Shown piece after piece: positions 1 to 11,274 of a stretch of 64,000 nucleotides of DNA. Made by a program: the position numbers and the translations under genes. Numbering within the stretch: position 1 is the first letter of the stretch; each line of letters opens with the position of its first letter. Location: assembly GCA_010094045.1 (NCBI GenBank), contig ML986605.1, positions 18,748 through 82,747 on the forward strand. The letters run 5' to 3'. The notes under the pieces were generated by a model that saw only the letters and a list, made by a program, of their open reading frames with translations, was not told where the DNA came from and ran no database searches. The DNA is from Lojkania enalia. Its lineage: Eukaryota > Ascomycota > Dothideomycetes > Pleosporales.

Positions 1-1660
1 CTTTAGCTGTTACCCTGCTCTACAGCCTACGTATCAGTAATTATTCTTTCTCCTTTCAAAATAGTAAGACTTATATACTTCTTAATTCTCTTCTTACTAT
101 ACTACTTGCTTTACAGCAGCTTCTAGAGCCCTCTAAAGGCTAGAGACCTGATCGCGTAGTAGCACTATCTTATACTCTATCCGCTGAGAACCTTGAGTAA
201 GCTAATCTACTATATAGATTGTAAACGTAGGAGAAGAATCTAGATACGTACGAATTCTATTGCGAACTAGAGCTGACTGAGTACCTAGCTCCTACGTGTT
301 ACTAGGTGTTTTTGACTATCAGGGCTCTTGCTGTGCTACTACCGCTGCTGCTACTATAGGTGACGCCGTCCGCAGCTACATATTAAGCTTTAAAAGTACT
401 ATCTCTATATCTATAAGTACTAGGCCAGCTCCTTAAAAGCTAGAGTAGATATTTACTTTTGTAATAGCCTGCTTATAAGCTGCCTTAAAGGCAGGTAGAA
501 ATCTAAGCTTTGTGATATAATTGATACAATTACAAATTAGCTGCTCTACCTAGTAGCTATATACTCGTTTGAACAGCGAGAAGCAGCCTACGTCTAGAGA
601 ATGTGACAATATATGGAGAGTATAGATATTCTCTTACCTATAGATATCCTAGAAAAGGTATTATTATCAGCGATTCCGTAGTCGCGCTTTAAACTCCTAA
701 TAAGCTTAAATTAGGGCTCTAGTAGCCCAGGGTCCTTACATAGAGCTCTCTAGCGACTATAGGATCTATTGAATTAAGTAGTTAAGTGAGGTGTCCGCTT
801 TACAATATTCGCGGGCCAGTTAATGCCGACTTGGCCAGCCCAGCGAGTAGCAAGCAGTTAATCTGCTATGGCTTATTCAGTAGCGTAAAAGGGCGAAAAC
901 CCTCGCAAATCTAGATTAAGTATATGGCTAGCAATTACCTGCTCCCCTAGAGTAGACAGCTTCTTTGAATTCGGCTTGCAATCGCCTCGCGCGAGGATAT
1001 CAGCCTGTCAGTCACGTAGCGTCGTTTCGGGGACGCTATAGGTAGAAACAGCATATTGTACGCCTTTAATTTGGCCGTTTTCGAGAGCTATAATAGCAAG
1101 TAATATACTAGCTTCTTTGCAGGGTACGCCAGCAGGTGGTTGTTGAGCTATGGTGGTCGAAAGCTACAGCGCTAGAGAAAGTTGTTGAGGTGCGCCGCTA
1201 CGCCGCTCGCTTATGGAGTACGTCGCTGTACTTTGCTTCAGGTCGAACCAGCTGCTGATAAACCTCAGGGTCCTTGCAGAGAGCTCTCTAGTAGTCGTAT
1301 TTTCGACAGAGGCATGTTTTGAGCTTAGGGATGCGATTAATGAAGTTTTCTAGCTAGTGTTTGCCGACCTAGTCAGCAGAGCAAGCTCTAGGCAAATGGT
1401 TGGCCATATCTTGTGCACTATCGATTATAGGATGATGTCCACGAGATGATAGGTCTAATATATACTGAATAATAGTCGATTCCTCTAGCTCCATCAGCTT
1501 CTTTGAATTGGGCTTGCAATCGTGTCGTGAAGTTCTGCCAGCGTATCGGTCTCTAAGCGTCGTTCGGGGGATGCTATACGTAGCTACAGCGCTTTGTACA
1601 CTCTGAGTTTGGACTTAGTTGATAGCAGAGATAGCCAGCAATATCTGATTGATTAAGGTT
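1..1660 (-). mobile_element. Remnant of pogo/Fot1-like DNA transposon (transposase, minus strand)
   Basis: Read on the minus strand, three blocks resemble the pogo/Fot1 transposase subfamily of Tc1/mariner. About 1-430 resembles the C-terminal region, with short readable pieces such as KTPSNT and a lysine/glutamate-rich tail. About 640-1130 resembles the helix-turn-helix/CENP-B-like region running towards the catalytic core. About 1240-1650 is a second, partial copy of the N-terminal part. The same order of blocks is seen in the pogo-like element at 52499-54352. Stops and frameshifts are everywhere and the stretch that should hold the DDE core between about 430 and 640 is reduced, so it cannot be active. 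It is less AT-rich than the elements to the right. The left end lies outside the window and no terminal repeat was found. Confidence 0.6.
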
Positions 1661-2040
1661 TGACTTCTTAACAAAAGTGGGCGACTCGCTTGTGAAATAT
1701 GTTATTTTTCAATCCCAAAAACACATTACTATATAAACAGATCGAACCTGATATAGAAAATTCAAGGTCCTGAAATAAATCTAAGCTATATTTACACAAA
1801 AGTAAATTTTAATAAAATTTAAGGGGTTTGGAGTATAAGTTAACTACGCTATTAAGTATTAACATTCGTTACTAGTATTATAATCTTACTAAAATTGGAG
1901 AATAAATTATATACATGGTATATTCTACCTAGAATATTCTTTATAGATTATATTATTAAAGCGATTCGAATTGCAAACGTAGAAATTAGTTCAAACTATA
2001 TAGCCTACAGAACATACTAGAAATCGAGGCCACGGAGGTC
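1661..2040. other. AT-rich spacer, no gene
   Basis: This stretch between the transposon remnant and the stop codon of the 2EXR-type gene is AT-rich. No coding potential, repeat or RNA gene could be seen. Confidence 0.5.
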
Positions 2041-3073
2041 TTAGTTAACCGTCAAAGAATCCTCATCTGCCAGCAGATTAATATGCGGTCTCTCATTTCC
2101 ATGCCACTTAACAGACCCCACGCACACCTCAAAGCGATCAAGTCCACGCTCCCAAACCTTCTCTAATAGCCCTAAGATACCCCGTATAACAACGTGCTTA
2201 TTCTCTGGATATTCCGTCATCCAATTCAGCGTATTGATTCTGTTTTCATCTACCATCATCTTGAACCTCCTCAGTCCTTTCATTCGAGTAAGCACAAGAC
2301 AGGCTATGTCCCATGTTGTTGTCCTATCCAATGCTTTGTTAGGCATAGGAAGGACCTTGCGACCCAAAAGCCTGGAACCGCATTCAATGCGACTGTAAGA
2401 AAAGGCTTGGTTGATTTCCATTAAACCATAGACGCCAAAGCCTGGGCCAATATTTTCTTCAGAATCGAGCTCCAATTCGTCAATCAAAGGGCCCTGGGAG
2501 TCCCTTTCGAAGCTAAAAGTCACATTCGCGATGAGTGATAGACATCGAGGTGGTATGAAGGCGCAGAATGCGAGGAATGAGTATATGTCGCAAAAGGTGA
2601 ATGCCGATTTGTAGAGGACGCCGACCGCTTCACAGTATCTAATTTCATTTGACTATTTTTAGCGAATGGAATGCCGGTTATTAAATGTATAGATGAGGGA
2701 AGCCAATTACTTACATTGCTCTGCAGGTTTGTAGTAGGCGAAGGATACCAATATTCCGTGGATGTGTGTGATTCCTCTCGCCCAAATTCTCGCACCGGTC
2801 CTTCACGTGGAATGTCTGTATGTAGCGATGATGGTGCGAGAAAAACAAGTAGAGTTCTTCATCACACAGACATGCTTTCCAGATCAGGAGGCGTAGCTCG
2901 GGCGGTAGTCTCATTAATAGTGATTGAGCTTGCTTGGAAGAGCGCAGAGCAATGTTCTGAAGTGCATCCACCGGATTTCCGTCATAACTCCCTTCAGCCG
3001 ATGAATGATTGCTCGCGCAACCGTGGTCTGGAGGAACGTGCACTAATTTCATCTTTCGATAGGACTCCAGCAT
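2041..3073 (-). CDS. 2EXR/F-box-like domain protein, function unknown
   Basis: Two exons on the minus strand, 2715-3073 and 2041-2638, with a 76-nt intron (2639-2714) beginning GTAAGT and ending TTAG. They encode about 318 residues. Exon 1 carries the block LPPELRLLIWKACL, typical of the 2EXR/DUF7730 family of filamentous fungi. Splicing restores TCRAIYCEAVGVLYKSAF, the second conserved block of this family (TCRxIYxEAxxxLY), which confirms the intron. The family has a short F-box-like helix followed by a conserved C-terminal region, is greatly expanded in Pezizomycotina, and has no defined biochemical role. The start at 3073 is the first ATG in frame; the frame stays open to about 3220 without an ATG, and a second ATG follows seven codons in, so the start is uncertain. 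Confidence 0.75.
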
Positions 3074-3582
3074 TGATGAATATGTGCATGTGAGAACATT
3101 GGAAGTGTCAGGTTCAGGATTGTTGCCTAAGCATCTACCTTGCCGTGCCACTGAACTAGCGTAACCAATCCTTAACCATGACACTAGCCTGTTGTCGGCA
3201 TAGTCGGTCGGATGCCTCAACGTGCGTCTAGTATGTCATGTCTGACTGTTCATGACTTCTCGCTCATTTCGCCAAAGATTAGAATCATTGGAAATATGAT
3301 GGATATTAATAACGCATTAACAACACCTACCCCCCTCCAAGAAAAATACAAAAAATAAAAAATTAAACAAAATAGAACATAATTCTAAACTAGCAGCCAA
3401 ACTACATAAATCCACAGCGCAGAGCACGAGTCAGAAACCTAAAATCTCCGATGGATCCAGACTAGCCACAAACGGCCTAGCATTCAACGACAATCCTAAC
3501 CACTACCGCACTACGCACCGCCTCATGCCCCCCTCTACCCCCCTTCCACGCACACACACTATAGTCCCACAACTTCCCAGCC
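3074..3582. promoter_or_regulatory. Divergent intergenic region, 2EXR gene / LDAH gene
   Basis: It separates two divergently transcribed genes and so must hold both promoters. It contains an A-rich tract around 3340-3380. No specific motif could be assigned. Confidence 0.4.
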
Positions 3583-4936
3583 ATGCCCTTTGCTCCTCTC
3601 GCCCCAACAATCCATTTCGAAAACCTTAATGCCCCGGACACCCCCACAGGAAAACGCACATATATAATCTACTACATACCGGGGAACCCGGGGCTGATAG
3701 AATACTACCGCATCTTTTTGACTCACTTATACGGCCTTCTAACCTCGAATCTTGAGTCTTCGGGTCGGAAGAGGGGTCGGGACGTCGAAGTTTTAATCCA
3801 CGGGCGGAGTCTCGCCGGGTTTGAAACTTCGGGAATAGATGATGGGGTGGTGAACGACGGAATAGGGCCGCCGTACGACGTAGAACATCAGATTGTTCGG
3901 TCGGAAAACGCGGTTAAGGATGTTGCCAAAAGAGCTAGGAAGGGAGGGCGGTATGATGTAAGAATTATCCTAATGGGACATAGTCTAGGGACGTACGTGA
4001 GCATGGAAGTGTTGCGGCGGCTACGGACTGCGAGCGCAAAGGATCGAAATGGGGAGGGGGACGGAGTAAGAGTCATCGGGGCTGTGTGTCTGTTTACTAC
4101 GATTATGAATTTGAAGGGGAGTCCCAGTGGGCGGAAAGTCAGCGTAGGTATCCTTTTCGTTCGCCGCTCGGTGCTTGAATTCTCAAGCCCGATCATGATC
4201 TTTATGTTGTCGTCGTTGCTTTTGGATCAAAAAGGGAATTAGACTGACGTTGTAGTGGTTGATATCGCTCCCACACTTCTCCCTCATTGCATCCCTTTTC
4301 GTAAAAACATTAACGCTGTTTATGCCCACAAACATCCTCTCTCTTCTAATTTGCCTTCTCATGGACTTCCCAAGAAACTCATCTCATATCACCGCCTCCT
4401 TCATCAAGAGCCCATACGGCGTCCGCCAAGCGCTGCACATGGCCCACGACGAAATGCAAACCATCACGACGGACAAGTGGGACGACGAGATATGGGGCGC
4501 CGCGCATCCACCCCTGCACCCGCATCCGAGGCCCGTGTTGAGATTTTTGTTTGCAGCGAGTGATCACTGGTATGGAATATCTCCCTTTCGTTATCTTCTC
4601 TGCTCTCTTTTATTTTAAATTATTGCGTAATGTAGGACCTTGTTGATAGAATACTGGGCATTAGGGTAGCAAACGAGACACGCGACGAGCTAATCAAAGC
4701 ACGCGGTATGAACGGGAACGAGGACGAGCCGTGGAAGCCGAAGATGGAGGTTGATGAGAAGGAAGGGTGGCCGCATGGGTTTTGCATTAGTGAGTCTTTT
4801 CTCAATCAAAGAAAACTTTCCACGATACGATTCAGCCTGATTAATGTTCGTTCATGCAGAGCACAGTATTCCCGTTGCTGAGAGAGTGCGTGGATATATT
4901 GAAGATATCATCGAAGCGGACCTCGCAAATTCATAG
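3583..4936 (+). CDS. Lipid droplet-associated hydrolase family protein (LDAH/YPR147C-like)
   Basis: Four exons (3583-4143, 4256-4569, 4665-4789, 4860-4936) give 358 residues. The splice phases agree and the introns are 112, 95 and 70 nt. The protein is an alpha/beta hydrolase of the lipid-droplet-associated hydrolase family (PF10230), known from lipid droplets as a serine hydrolase acting in lipid turnover. The N-terminal block YYIPGNPGLIEYY is the family hallmark and forms the oxyanion strand. The nucleophile elbow is GHSLG near residue 130. Exon junction 2-3 restores SDHWVANETRDELI, holding the catalytic Asp-His region. Exon 3 ends in PHGFCI and exon 4 in a helix rich in acidic residues, as in homologues. 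No signal peptide is seen. The continuous reading frame across exon 1 runs into intron 1, so an unspliced model would be truncated. Confidence 0.9.
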
Positions 4937-5460
4937 TAATGGCGGAGCAGGGCTAGTATCTAAGTATATAGAGTAGTACCTACTGCGTATGCACTGGTTG
5001 TGATACCGAAAGGCACAATATGGATAGTTCCAGCCATATTAGCTACTTACCTCTCACAACCAAGCACTATGAAAATATCGTGACCGAAACGTTCAGCTGC
5101 CGTGTCCCGGTCTTACCTCTATCCTTTCATAAGCAACCCTTCAGCACCCACAATCTGGTTCTGCTTACCGTTCCGTTCAAAGCCGCTTTAAAACGACTCG
5201 CTGGGGTTCAGTAGCATGGCCGTGTTGCCCACCCGTACAAATCCTCTTCCCAAATCGACGAAAATTTAATCCAATATCTGGGCTAAGGCACCCTTTCGTT
5301 CCAACCGTCACAGATCTCCAAATGTACCACGATGAGCGTCACGAGGTAAAGACCAATGTTCTCACGGCGACATCCAACGGCGGCCACCGAATGTCAATGG
5401 CACGTATCGGGCTGCTGCAGGCCACAGAATTCTATCGGAACACTGCTAAAATAAACTGTA
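4937..5460. other. Intergenic region between convergent LDAH and dcp1 genes
   Basis: It holds the 3-prime ends of two convergent genes. One short ATG frame (5020-5214) has no recognisable domain and is taken as chance. No RNA gene was seen. Confidence 0.4.
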
Positions 5461-6261
5461 TTAGCCGGCGCCATTATAGTCCTGCTTGGCCTTTGCGAAC
5501 AGCTGATCCAAGACATCGTTCTTTGCAGCCTGTGGCACCTGCCCAGGCCCGGAACGCGAATTCGGGGCGCTATTGTGATTGTGCAGGCTCCATGCTGCAT
5601 CCTGCTGCCTCTGCTGCCCGAAGAGTTCTCGGAGCGATAGCTGGCGTCCCATGGGGATGCTCTCCTCAACCTGCTCTTCAGCGTCTCCCGGCGTTCCATT
5701 ATCGGAGACTTGCTCCCTCGCCCGCCGACTCTCCGCCGCTTGTCTAGCTAGTTGCCGTATAATTTCTGAAGACTCCAAGCGCGCGTTCGCAGTCGATGAA
5801 TCCTGCTCTGAGAAAATCCATATCCCGTAGACGTGCTCTTCACCTTGGAGAATAACATACTCTTCCGTAATTTCGAGTTCTGCATCGCTAGTGAGCTCCA
5901 TGGTGAAGTTTTCTAGGCCCCGCCTATTCAATATGACGACAGAAAAGCGATCGGAGCCCGTGGGGCTAGGCGAAAGTTGGCAGACGAAAAGGGTGCCTTC
6001 GATACCAATCTTCTCCCATTGTCTCGAGTCCAGCGAATAGGTATAGAGGACGGCATACGGGGTGACGTGACGGATGCTTATTATTTCGGGGTAGTGGCGG
6101 TGCAGGACGGAGAGGTTGAGTTCATCGTTGGAACGTGGTGGGGGAAGCGGGACGTCAATGGCCGGTGGTGCATCGGTCTCGTAGTCGGAGGGTTGCGGGG
6201 CGGGCTGCGGAGGTTGCGGCTGCTGGGCATGGGCCCGTGATTTTGCTTTGTGTGAAGGCAT
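5461..6261 (-). CDS. dcp1: mRNA decapping enzyme subunit Dcp1
   Basis: An intronless gene of 266 residues, starting at the ATG at 6261. It is the regulatory subunit of the Dcp1-Dcp2 decapping holoenzyme that removes the m7G cap in 5-prime-to-3-prime mRNA decay in cytoplasmic processing bodies. The EVH1-like domain spans about residues 45-180, with LSVLHRHYPEI at its first helix, YTYSLDSRQWEKIGIEGTLF in its core and VVILNRRGLENF in the middle strands. The N-terminus is proline/glutamine-rich and low-complexity. The C-terminal tail has a leucine-rich helix (LSLRELFGQQR, about residue 208) and VLDQLFAKAKQDY at the end, short motifs of the kind that bind decay partners. The trimerisation domain of animal Dcp1 is absent, as is usual in fungi. 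It shares its upstream region with the divergent 5-phosphatase gene. Confidence 0.93.
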   Translation of the reverse strand: MPSHKAKSRAHAQQPQPPQPAPQPSDYETDAPPAIDVPLPPPRSNDELNLSVLHRHYPEIISIRHVTPYAVLYTYSLDSRQWEKIGIEGTLFVCQLSPSPTGSDRFSVVILNRRGLENFTMELTSDAELEITEEYVILQGEEHVYGIWIFSEQDSSTANARLESSEIIRQLARQAAESRRAREQVSDNGTPGDAEEQVEESIPMGRQLSLRELFGQQRQQDAAWSLHNHNSAPNSRSGPGQVPQAAKNDVLDQLFAKAKQDYNGAG

Positions 6262-6790
6262 TTAAACGAGATGTCGATGTCGATGTCAATGTCGATGCGT
6301 ATTATTGGTAGTCGTAGTGTTCCGAAGTGAAGGAACCAAACGGGCTTGGAAGATTTCGGAGGCCGAGCTTGGACCGCCGCACCGCCGCTGTGGCCCAACT
6401 TACCCGGCAAGAGGAGCACCTCATTTCCCAGGAGAGGCGCCAGGGAGTATTACCACATGTACATCATGTGGTATATGAAACCCATCGCCCAGAAATCGGG
6501 AATCTGCCCGTTCGGCAGTATCGACTGAAATCTCGACTTCAAGACGCGAAACATGGTTCGTAATCGGACCGCCACTGGTCGCGTGCCTGCGACACTGCCA
6601 CACCGAGTCCCGCCCGGTCTACCTCGTCATCGTGCGCATATCCAGCAATATAACACCTGTGAATTGTAAAAAGATTCACGAGCAACTAAGCCTCCCCTTC
6701 CACACCGCTATGGATTCACATCATCCCTGAACCAGATCCGTTTCACTCTTTGGCCGCGTTAACCCTCCATTTGCCCCGCACTCCCCCGCC
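6262..6790. promoter_or_regulatory. Divergent promoter region, dcp1 / 5-phosphatase
   Basis: About 530 bp separate two divergent start codons and must carry both promoters and 5-prime leaders. A hexanucleotide array lies close to the dcp1 start. No TATA box or named factor site could be assigned with confidence. Confidence 0.5.
6268..6298. repeat. Hexanucleotide microsatellite in the dcp1 leader
   Basis: About five imperfect copies of ATGTCG lie directly upstream of the dcp1 start codon, probably in its 5-prime untranslated leader. Confidence 0.8.
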
Positions 6791-9700
6791 ATGTCTCCAG
6801 CCTCGACTGGTTCCACGGACCGCCTCGATGCGAACATCCCGGGGGCGTTCCCTGATGGCAGCACCAGCCAGCAGAGCATATCCACCCACCAGACACTCTC
6901 CCAGTCCCTATATACCAGGAGAGCTGAATACACGCGCTCCCGGAATGTCCGGATAAAGGTCGGCAGCTGGAATGTCGCTGCGCAAAAGGGAACAGAGCAG
7001 GACATTGGCGCGTGGTTCGTCGACGGCAAGGGCATCGAGGAATCACTAGCCGGCCTTGGGGTGGACGATGCCAGGCCTGGGAGCAGCGAGTCACGCGAGA
7101 GTATTACCGGGCAGGAAGCGCGGAGTCCTAGCCCAACTATTCTTCGTGGCGATCATGGCGCGGTGCCAGGGGGAGAAGAGGTTGGCATATATGCCCTAGG
7201 TCTGCAGGAGATTGTGGACATCAATTCACCGGCTGAGGCTCTCCGCCCTTATACGGACCCCACCGTTGCGAATCGCTGGAAGGATGTCATCAAGGCAGCA
7301 CTGCCCAAAGGATACCAGCTTGTTGTCGAGCAGCAATTGGTTGGACTTCTTCTTCTAGTCTACGTCTCGCCAACCGTCTACCCGCACATCAAGAACGTTA
7401 GCACAACCAGCGTTGGAACGGGGTTGATGGGCTACATGGGCAATAAGGGAGCAGTGACGGCAAGGTTAGTACTCGGTGAGACTACACGGCTGGTCTTCAT
7501 CAACTCTCACCTAGCTGCGGGTGCGGATAAGGCGGCCTTAGACCGAAGGAATTGGGACGCCGGGCAGATAGCCACTCGAACACGCTTCGATCCCATCACA
7601 GATGCGCTGGGAAGTGCGCAGGCCCATGGCGAATGTCTCGGAGAAGAAGACTTCGCTTTCTGGTTCGGTGACCTAAACTACCGCCTGGAAGGCATGCCGG
7701 GGGACGATGTGCGGCGTCTGTTGTTGCGACACACCAAAGACCTAGATCCGGAGCCGTCGATTGAATCCGGTATTCCTTCATCAAATGTTTCCACAACAAG
7801 TGATGCATCCAAGTCATCTACCGCCGGCTCTTCAGATGACGAGGATGCGATTCCGTTGCCTCCCGAGTTAGATCCTGCTTCTTTGCAGACAACCATTTTG
7901 TCGCTCCTGCCTCACGATGAGCTGCACCAGCAGATGAAAGCTGGCAAAGCATTCGCCGACGGCTGGGCCGAGGGTCCCATCAGATTTCTACCATCATACA
8001 AATATGACGTTGGCAAAGTCGGTTTGTTTGATTCCAGCGAAAAACGCCGCTGTCCTAGCTGGTGTGATCGAATTCTGTATCGCACTAGGGCCGCCAAGCA
8101 ACGTTACGACATAAAGATCAAGGAGCAAGATGAGGCGAGGAAAAAGGACGATGAAATGAAAGCCAAGGGAATCGATCATGCAGGTGATGATGACGAAGTA
8201 CTCTACGACTACGATCCGGATACCGATGGTGACAATGTCGAGTACGATGAATACGGCGACAATGCGGACCCGGAGCCAGAACATGTGACCACGAAGGAGG
8301 GGTTCTCGGACGAAATCTTGCTTGAATATTACACATCACATATGAGAGTGCTATCATCGGACCATAAGCCTCTCGACGCAGTGTTTAACCTCACATATGA
8401 TGCAGTGATCCCCGAGCTAAAAGCAGCCATTCACCAAGAAGTTGCAAGAGAACTTGACCGTCAAGAAAACGAAGGGAGACCATCTATAACCGTCGTCGTT
8501 GACCGTCCCACCGGGACCCCATCCCTCGATAATAAGGACACTACTGACAGTGCGTTTGATGGAGTCGATTTTGGCGACGTTCAGTTCGCCAAGTCGAAAC
8601 GCAGGAACATGACTATAGCGAATACCGGAAGAGTGCCTGCGACATTTGGTTTCACCGACAGACCAATAGATGAAGGACACCCCGAGGGCCCCTTTCCATC
8701 TTGGCTAACAGCTATATTCGATAGAGAGCCGGACCTAGCAGACGGCAAAGCTCTAACTGATAAGCTAGCCCCGGACTATCTCCACACTGCCTACACCCTC
8801 GAACCTGCAGATGTCTGCAATATCGAACTCAAATGCAAAGTTGACAACATGGAGCTAGTTCGAGACCTAAACTCGGGCACCAAGAACCTTGACTACGTGC
8901 TCGTCCTTCGTGTGCAAAATGGGCGCGACCATTTCCTCCCTGTCCGCGGCCGCTGGCTGCAATCCGCGCTCTCGCGCTCCATCGACAAACTTATCAGGAT
9001 CCCGGAGGGCGGAATCCGGAAGCTGCAGGGTCAGAAACCGGCTGGCGACGATGAAGCGGTACGGTGGTCGGCGCCTCGCGAACTGTTTCGGCTGACCGAG
9101 GCCATAGAGAGCTTGACGGAGCGCACGATTGCCGAGTGGGATATGACAGGCCACGAGGGCGAGCGGGCGCCCTGGATGCACAATGCTGGTTGGCCTTTTG
9201 TTAAAGATAGCCGGTATTTCGAGGATGGAAATTACGACGAGACGCTCGCGGATGTGTACGATGCGCTTGACTGCGACGCGGGCTTCGACACGGTGTTTGA
9301 CGCGGGGATTGCGGCTATGCAGCGGGTAGAAATTCTGGCCGAGGTGCTACTCCAGTTCCTTTGCAGTCTGCAAGATGGCATCGTGACGGCGGAATTGTGG
9401 GCCAAGCTTGAGGAAGGTCTGATGGCTAGGGAGAAAGCGAAGCAGCAGCCGAGTCCCGATGAAGAGCGCCTCTTCGCCCTGGAAGTCTTCTCCAAGGCCC
9501 CAAATCACAACGTCGCTTTCGTGCTCCTCACTTCCATGCTCCAGCGCGTGGCAAACGAGGTCGCGAATGCCTCAAAGCCGGACCCCAAAACGCCGCGGTC
9601 CAGCGTCGATCTGCCCGCAAGCCCCCAGGTCTCGGTTCGCAGGAAGACACTGAGCAAAGTGCCCGAGGTGGCTATTAGGCAGCTCATCAACCGCAATTAC

Positions 9701-9832
9701 GCAACTGTGTTTGTGGACGCGGTCTTCAGGGCACCGCCGGACGCGGAGAAGATGAGGGAGAAGGACCGGACGGCGAGGAGGGAGAGGATGATTGGGGTTC
9801 TGGAATTGTTCTTGGCGGAGGGGGAGAGGTGA
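6791..9832 (+). CDS. OCRL/INPP5B-type inositol polyphosphate 5-phosphatase
   Basis: An intronless gene of 1013 residues. It removes the 5-phosphate of phosphoinositides such as PtdIns(4,5)P2 on membranes. The order matches OCRL/INPP5B. First comes a 5-phosphatase domain (about residues 55-530) with VGSWNVAAQ, LQEI, YMGNKGAV, INSHLAAG, FWFGDLNYR (about 288), SYKYD, RCPSWCDRILYR (about 420) and SSDHKP (about 520), so all catalytic and metal-binding motifs are intact. Next is an ASH/immunoglobulin-like domain (about 590-720) starting FGDVQFAKSKRRNMTI. Last is a RhoGAP-like domain (about 740-1010) with PNHNVAFVLLTSML. An acidic, aspartate/tyrosine-rich insert lies between the PSWCDRI and SSDHKP motifs. 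No transmembrane segment is seen. The ATG at 6791 precedes the first domain by about 50 residues and is the natural start. Confidence 0.93.
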   Translation: MSPASTGSTDRLDANIPGAFPDGSTSQQSISTHQTLSQSLYTRRAEYTRSRNVRIKVGSWNVAAQKGTEQDIGAWFVDGKGIEESLAGLGVDDARPGSSESRESITGQEARSPSPTILRGDHGAVPGGEEVGIYALGLQEIVDINSPAEALRPYTDPTVANRWKDVIKAALPKGYQLVVEQQLVGLLLLVYVSPTVYPHIKNVSTTSVGTGLMGYMGNKGAVTARLVLGETTRLVFINSHLAAGADKAALDRRNWDAGQIATRTRFDPITDALGSAQAHGECLGEEDFAFWFGDLNYRLEGMPGDDVRRLLLRHTKDLDPEPSIESGIPSSNVSTTSDASKSSTAGSSDDEDAIPLPPELDPASLQTTILSLLPHDELHQQMKAGKAFADGWAEGPIRFLPSYKYDVGKVGLFDSSEKRRCPSWCDRILYRTRAAKQRYDIKIKEQDEARKKDDEMKAKGIDHAGDDDEVLYDYDPDTDGDNVEYDEYGDNADPEPEHVTTKEGFSDEILLEYYTSHMRVLSSDHKPLDAVFNLTYDAVIPELKAAIHQEVARELDRQENEGRPSITVVVDRPTGTPSLDNKDTTDSAFDGVDFGDVQFAKSKRRNMTIANTGRVPATFGFTDRPIDEGHPEGPFPSWLTAIFDREPDLADGKALTDKLAPDYLHTAYTLEPADVCNIELKCKVDNMELVRDLNSGTKNLDYVLVLRVQNGRDHFLPVRGRWLQSALSRSIDKLIRIPEGGIRKLQGQKPAGDDEAVRWSAPRELFRLTEAIESLTERTIAEWDMTGHEGERAPWMHNAGWPFVKDSRYFEDGNYDETLADVYDALDCDAGFDTVFDAGIAAMQRVEILAEVLLQFLCSLQDGIVTAELWAKLEEGLMAREKAKQQPSPDEERLFALEVFSKAPNHNVAFVLLTSMLQRVANEVANASKPDPKTPRSSVDLPASPQVSVRRKTLSKVPEVAIRQLINRNYATVFVDAVFRAPPDAEKMREKDRTARRERMIGVLELFLAEGER

Positions 9833-10184
9833 GGAATACCGCTGCGGATGGAATTGTGATGGGCTAACTAACTTGGTGTGGTGAGTAGGACTCAGGTTGG
9901 TAAGGTTGGTGTTGGTTGGGATACCCAGGGCTATCTAGGCACGCTGGCTGTATATACATGCATACGTATTGGGCATGCGAGACGCGTAATGAATCGTAGT
10001 TGCCCACTACTTGGCGAGCTTACTTCTTCATTATTGCATCACAAGTCATTTTTCTGTTGCTCGCTTGAAGAAGAAAGAGAATATCGTACAAGTTATTTCG
10101 CTAGGTTCCACCCTTTACAAATGCCGTCATTGCTATGTCATCCAATTTCTCACCCTTTCACTGCTTCAATGGAAAGCACACTTC
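9833..10184. other. Intergenic region between convergent genes
   Basis: It holds the 3-prime ends of the 5-phosphatase and dehydrogenase genes. No coding potential or RNA gene was seen. Confidence 0.4.
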
Positions 10185-11274
10185 TTAGCCTTGCATCTCG
10201 ATTCCACCGGAAACGTGCAGAGTCTCGCCGGTGCAGTACGATCCCATGGGAGAGGCCAGGAAAACATAGGCAGTTGCGACCTCGGCAGGCATGCCGGGCC
10301 GGTTGAGCGGACAGTCGCTGATGCCGAGGGAGTTCATTGCATCGGGTGGGTTGTTCTTGGTGGCAGGTTGCAAAGGGGTCCAACTGTTACTCGTATTAGC
10401 ATGTTCCTCTCATGACAGATAGCCTTGCATTCGAAAATTGCAATTGAATGAGGTGAGACTTACATAATTCCCGGCGCGACAGCATTCACCCTAATGCCCT
10501 TACTCGCTTGCTGCTGTGCTAGAGAACGCGTGAACGTCGTGATGGCGCCCTTGGTAGATGAGTAATCGACGAGCTGGGGGTTGCCCATGTAAGCAGCAAC
10601 GGAGGAGCTGTTCACAATGGCGGAGCCGCGCCTCATGTGCTTTAGGGCGTATTTGGTGATAGCGAACACGCTGAAGATGTTTGTGCGGTAGGTCTTTTCG
10701 ACAACGGAGAGGTCGATGTCTTGAAGGTCGTTGCAGATTTCTTGCATAGCGCCTGGGGAAAGAAACCACGATTACCATGACCATCTACGAACGGATCTAC
10801 TGAGAGACATAGCGGGAGGAAGCGAGACTTACTATTATTTACCAGCACGTTCAGTCTGCCGAAGGCTTTGATGTGTTGCTCGACGGCCTTTATACAGTTT
10901 GCCTCCTCGCGCAGATTCAGAGCCATGGGGTTGCATTTCCGTCCAGCCTCCTCGATCGCCTTCCGCGTCAAGTTCGCGTCTTCTTCTTCCTCTGGCAAGT
11001 ACACGAACGAGATATCTGCGCCCTCTCGGGCCATAAGTATTGCTACCGCGCGGCCGATTCCCGAATCCCCGCCGGTAATGAGGACAGCTTTGTCCTTGAG
11101 TAGACCCCGGCCCTCATACTCTTTCAGATACGGCTTCCCGTCCTCGCCTTGGTACTCAAGCTGTGTCCAGACGGCAGTCGGTTCGAGCTTTGCGTCGAGG
11201 CCGGGGCCGCCCTCTTGGTTTTGCTTCTTGAGCTCTGTGGATGGGTAGGCGGTGATAGGTTCTTTACTGGACAT
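10185..11274 (-). CDS. Classical short-chain dehydrogenase/reductase
   Basis: Three exons (10833-11274, 10464-10752, 10185-10383) with two 80-nt introns give 309 residues. It is an NAD(P)-dependent oxidoreductase of the classical SDR family, resembling the bacterial YghA/YhdF/glucose-dehydrogenase-like group in having a long N-terminal arm before the Rossmann fold. The cofactor motif TGGDSGIGRA is at about residue 67, the family Asn block is NVLVNN, and the catalytic residues are Ser in NSSSVAA and Tyr/Lys in YSSTK. The junctions restore NNSAMQEI and APGIIWTPL, both expected in the family. The C-terminus runs through ASPMGSYCTGETLHVSGG, the usual final SDR block. No signal peptide is seen. 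The substrate cannot be told from sequence; close relatives are often stress-linked and their substrates are unknown. Confidence 0.9.

Noticed and set aside
2194..2424. Plus-strand open frame inside the 2EXR gene
   Set aside because: Shadow of the minus-strand gene; no domain and opposite frame.
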